Shown here: in pieces, positions 6,043 through 6,795 of the stretch
How positions within the stretch are numbered: the first letter of the stretch is position 1
Layout of the letters: the number at the start of each line of letters is the position of its first letter
DNA from: an uncultured Verrucomicrobiota bacterium
Lineage (GTDB): Bacteria; Verrucomicrobiota; Kiritimatiellia; RFP12; UBA3636
DNA: 6,795 nucleotides
Reading direction: 5' to 3'
Assembly (NCBI GenBank): GCA_946534745.1
Contig: CAMNDA010000170.1
Span: forward strand, 1 to 6,795
Made by a program: the position numbers and the translations under genes
The notes under the pieces: generated by a model
What the model saw: the letters and a program-made list of their open reading frames with translations, nothing else
The model's database searches: none
What the model was told of the DNA's origin: nothing

Positions 6043-6584
6043 CGGTGCTCCTTTCCGAAAAGGGGTTCGAGGTCGGCGCGCAGGAGCGCGCGGGCGCGTG
6101 TGAGGCGGAATTTGGCCGTGCCGAGCGGGACGCCGAGCGCGGCGGCGGTGTCCGCGAGGGAGAACTCCTCCCAGTAGCGGAGCAGGACCACGGCGCGGTA
6201 GAGCTCGGGGAGACGCGAGACGGCGGCGGCGACCGCCTCGGCGTCGGACCGCGCGACGAGCGCGGCGAGCGGGTCGGGGCCGGGATCGGGCAGGGCGTCC
6301 AGTTCGCCGGGTTCCGCGGCGCGTTCGGCGCGGACGCCCGCGCGGCGCAGGTCGGAGCGGCGCATCCGCACGAGAATCGAGCAGAGCCACGTATGCGGGT
6401 CTCCGCCGCGGAACTGTCCGATGCGCTCGACAGCGCGGGAAAGGGCGCGCAAGGCGAGGTCGTCCGCAGCGGCGGGGTCTTCGCAGAGTCGGCGCGCGAA
6501 GGCGCGGAGCCGTGCGCCGTGTTCCGCGAACAGGCGCCGTGCCCCGGATTCGGGGTCCTTCCTGATCTGGCATGCGAGGTCCAT
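6039..6584 (-). CDS. ECF-type RNA polymerase sigma factor
   Basis: This is a 181-aa sigma-70 family protein of extracytoplasmic-function size. Region 2 spans about residues 17-84: LFAEHGARLRAFARRLCEDP, then AADDLALRALSRAVERI, then HTWLCSILVRMRRSDLRR, corresponding to the core-binding and -10 recognition helices. A Pro/Ala-rich linker covers about 85-115. Region 4 spans about 118-172, with LPELYRAVVLLRYWEEFSLADTAAALGVPLGTAKFRLTRARALL holding the -35-binding helix-turn-helix. (That stretch is written from the frame at residues 125-168; key features are LPELYRAVVLLRYWEE followed by GTAKFRLTRARALL.) There is no long C-terminal extension. An in-frame TAA (6593-6591) three codons before the ATG confirms the start. 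The sequence before it (TAACGGACG) has no good Shine-Dalgarno match, so initiation may be weak or controlled. The stop overlaps the Sel1 gene as ATGA, the usual arrangement of a sigma factor with its membrane partner. Confidence 0.93.
   Translation of the reverse strand: MDLACQIRKDPESGARRLFAEHGARLRAFARRLCEDPAAADDLALRALSRAVERIGQFRGGDPHTWLCSILVRMRRSDLRRAGVRAERAAEPGELDALPDPGPDPLAALVARSDAEAVAAAVSRLPELYRAVVLLRYWEEFSLADTAAALGVPLGTAKFRLTRARALLRADLEPLFGKEHR
6048..6054 (-). promoter_or_regulatory. Ribosome-binding site of the Sel1 gene
   Basis: AAAGGAG (minus strand) lies 5 nt before ATG 6042-6040, inside the last codons of the sigma gene. It decides the start among many possible in-frame codons upstream and permits strong independent initiation as well as coupling. 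Confidence 0.8.
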
Positions 6585-6595
6585 CGTCCGTTAGA

Positions 6596-6609
6596 CGCCG
6601 CGAGCGGCG
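6596..6609 (-). promoter_or_regulatory. Small stem just upstream of the sigma start
   Basis: CGCCG and CGGCG pair around a 4-nt loop, 11 nt before the ATG. Together with the missing Shine-Dalgarno sequence it could limit translation of the sigma factor. It is short and may be coincidental. Confidence 0.2.
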
Positions 6610-6624
6610 AAAAGGATTGATGTC

Positions 6625-6643
6625 CGCGAAACTTTTTTTCGCG
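6625..6643 (-). promoter_or_regulatory. Leader hairpin of the sigma operon
   Basis: On the minus strand CGCGAAA-AAAAG-TTTCGCG forms a 7-bp stem with a 5-nt A-rich loop, between the predicted promoter and the sigma start. No U-tract follows, so it is not a terminator in this direction. On the plus strand a T7 run overlaps the stem and loop, rather than following it. Confidence 0.4.
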
Positions 6644-6661
6644 CACCGCTGAAACGCACTC

Positions 6662-6690
6662 AGTCTACCCGCGCATCCGGCGTCCGGCAA
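6662..6690 (-). promoter_or_regulatory. Candidate promoter of the ECF sigma/Sel1 operon
   Basis: TTGCCG (6690-6685) and TAGACT (6667-6662) on the minus strand are separated by exactly 17 nt. Each matches the sigma-70 hexamer consensus at 4 of 6 positions. A start about 7 nt downstream would give a leader of about 70 nt holding the hairpin at 6625-6643. If this ECF factor were autoregulated, a different motif pair would be expected. I see no obvious AAC-type -35 element in the visible upstream DNA. Confidence 0.4.
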
Positions 6691-6717
6691 GCGGCGGCGC
6701 ACCGCGGTTTCGGCGCT

Positions 6718-6795
6718 TCACCGGCGCGTGGTCTGCCGCAACGGCTTCCGTTCCTTCCGCGTTTCCATGCCGTCCATTCTACCAGAACCGGCTCC
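6718..6795 (-). CDS. Possible C-terminal end of an upstream gene or a tiny ORF (hypothetical)
   Basis: On the minus strand the frame is open from the window edge to TGA 6720-6718. Its last residues are MDGMETRKERKPLRQTTRR, very basic. It could be the end of a gene that starts outside the window, a 19-residue ORF starting at ATG 6777, or a 16-residue ORF starting at ATG 6768. I do not recognise it. A TGGTAGAAT sequence just upstream (6784-6776) looks like an extended -10 element and favours a transcript starting here over a gene end. The remaining spacer to the sigma gene (6585-6717) holds only the leader and promoter elements listed. Confidence 0.25.
   Translation of the reverse strand, partial: GAGSGRMDGMETRKERKPLRQTTRR
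6776..6784 (-). promoter_or_regulatory. Extended -10-like element at the window edge
   Basis: TGGTAGAAT on the minus strand matches TGn plus TAnAAT (5 of 6 for the hexamer). The -35 region would lie outside the window, so the promoter cannot be confirmed. Transcription starting about 7 nt downstream would begin at or next to ATG 6768-6766, giving a leaderless message. Confidence 0.3.

Noticed and set aside
2956..6177. A 1073-codon plus-strand reading frame covering the ORF6N gene out of frame and the antisense of the Sel1 gene
   Set aside because: It has no family motifs. Its repeated FHAVSR-like segments mirror the Sel1 repeats on the other strand. The real Sel1 frame has clear repeat consensus and a Shine-Dalgarno sequence.
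6043..6702. N-terminal extension of the Sel1 protein through the sigma gene
   Set aside because: The extension is Arg/Pro-rich shadow sequence of the sigma factor. The ATG at 6042 has AAAGGAG and the ATGA overlap.
1..6795. tRNA, rRNA, riboswitch, IS element or integrase
   Set aside because: No cloverleaf, rRNA signature, known riboswitch core, transposase or recombinase sequence was recognised on either strand.

Overview
The window is GC-rich and gene-dense. Most genes are preceded by purine-rich Shine-Dalgarno sequences, and three consecutive gene pairs overlap as ATGA. The mix of a capsule-type polysaccharide operon, an ORF6N-domain protein, and an ECF sigma factor coupled to a membrane-anchored Sel1-repeat protein fits a Gram-negative bacterium of the PVC group (Kiritimatiellota, Lentisphaerota or Verrucomicrobiota) or a related lineage. 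That placement is inferred from gene content alone; no taxonomic marker gene is present.

Layout. (1) Positions 1-2912, + strand: the 3' end of a surface-polysaccharide operon. It holds the C-terminal part of a family 25 glycosyltransferase, a Wzx-type flippase (510 aa) and a Stealth-family sugar-phosphate transferase (346 aa), joined by 4-nt ATGA overlaps. (2) Positions 2913-3118: a 206-bp spacer with small hairpins and a perfect 45-nt inverted repeat (21-bp arms, 3-nt loop). (3) Positions 3119-4084, + strand: a 321-aa protein with an N-terminal ORF6N DNA-binding domain and a C-terminal half carrying a phospholipase-D-like HxR motif. The DNA of its N-terminal domain is clearly less GC-rich than the polysaccharide operon. 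(4) Positions 4085-4167: a convergent spacer with a strong GC hairpin. (5) Positions 4168-6584, - strand: a two-gene operon of an ECF sigma factor (181 aa) followed, with an ATGA overlap, by a 624-aa protein. That protein has a short basic cytoplasmic N-terminus, one transmembrane segment (with an embedded lipobox-like LVGC) and about twelve Sel1-like repeats. (6) Positions 6585-6795: the sigma operon leader and promoter region, and the possible end of another minus-strand reading frame.

How the genes work together. The first three genes build, export and phospho-decorate a cell-surface glycan. The ECF/Sel1 pair has the layout of a sigma/anti-sigma module, and I infer that the Sel1 solenoid is an extracytoplasmic sensor. 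The ORF6N protein sits between these two blocks with its own ribosome-binding site, and looks like an independently acquired gene.
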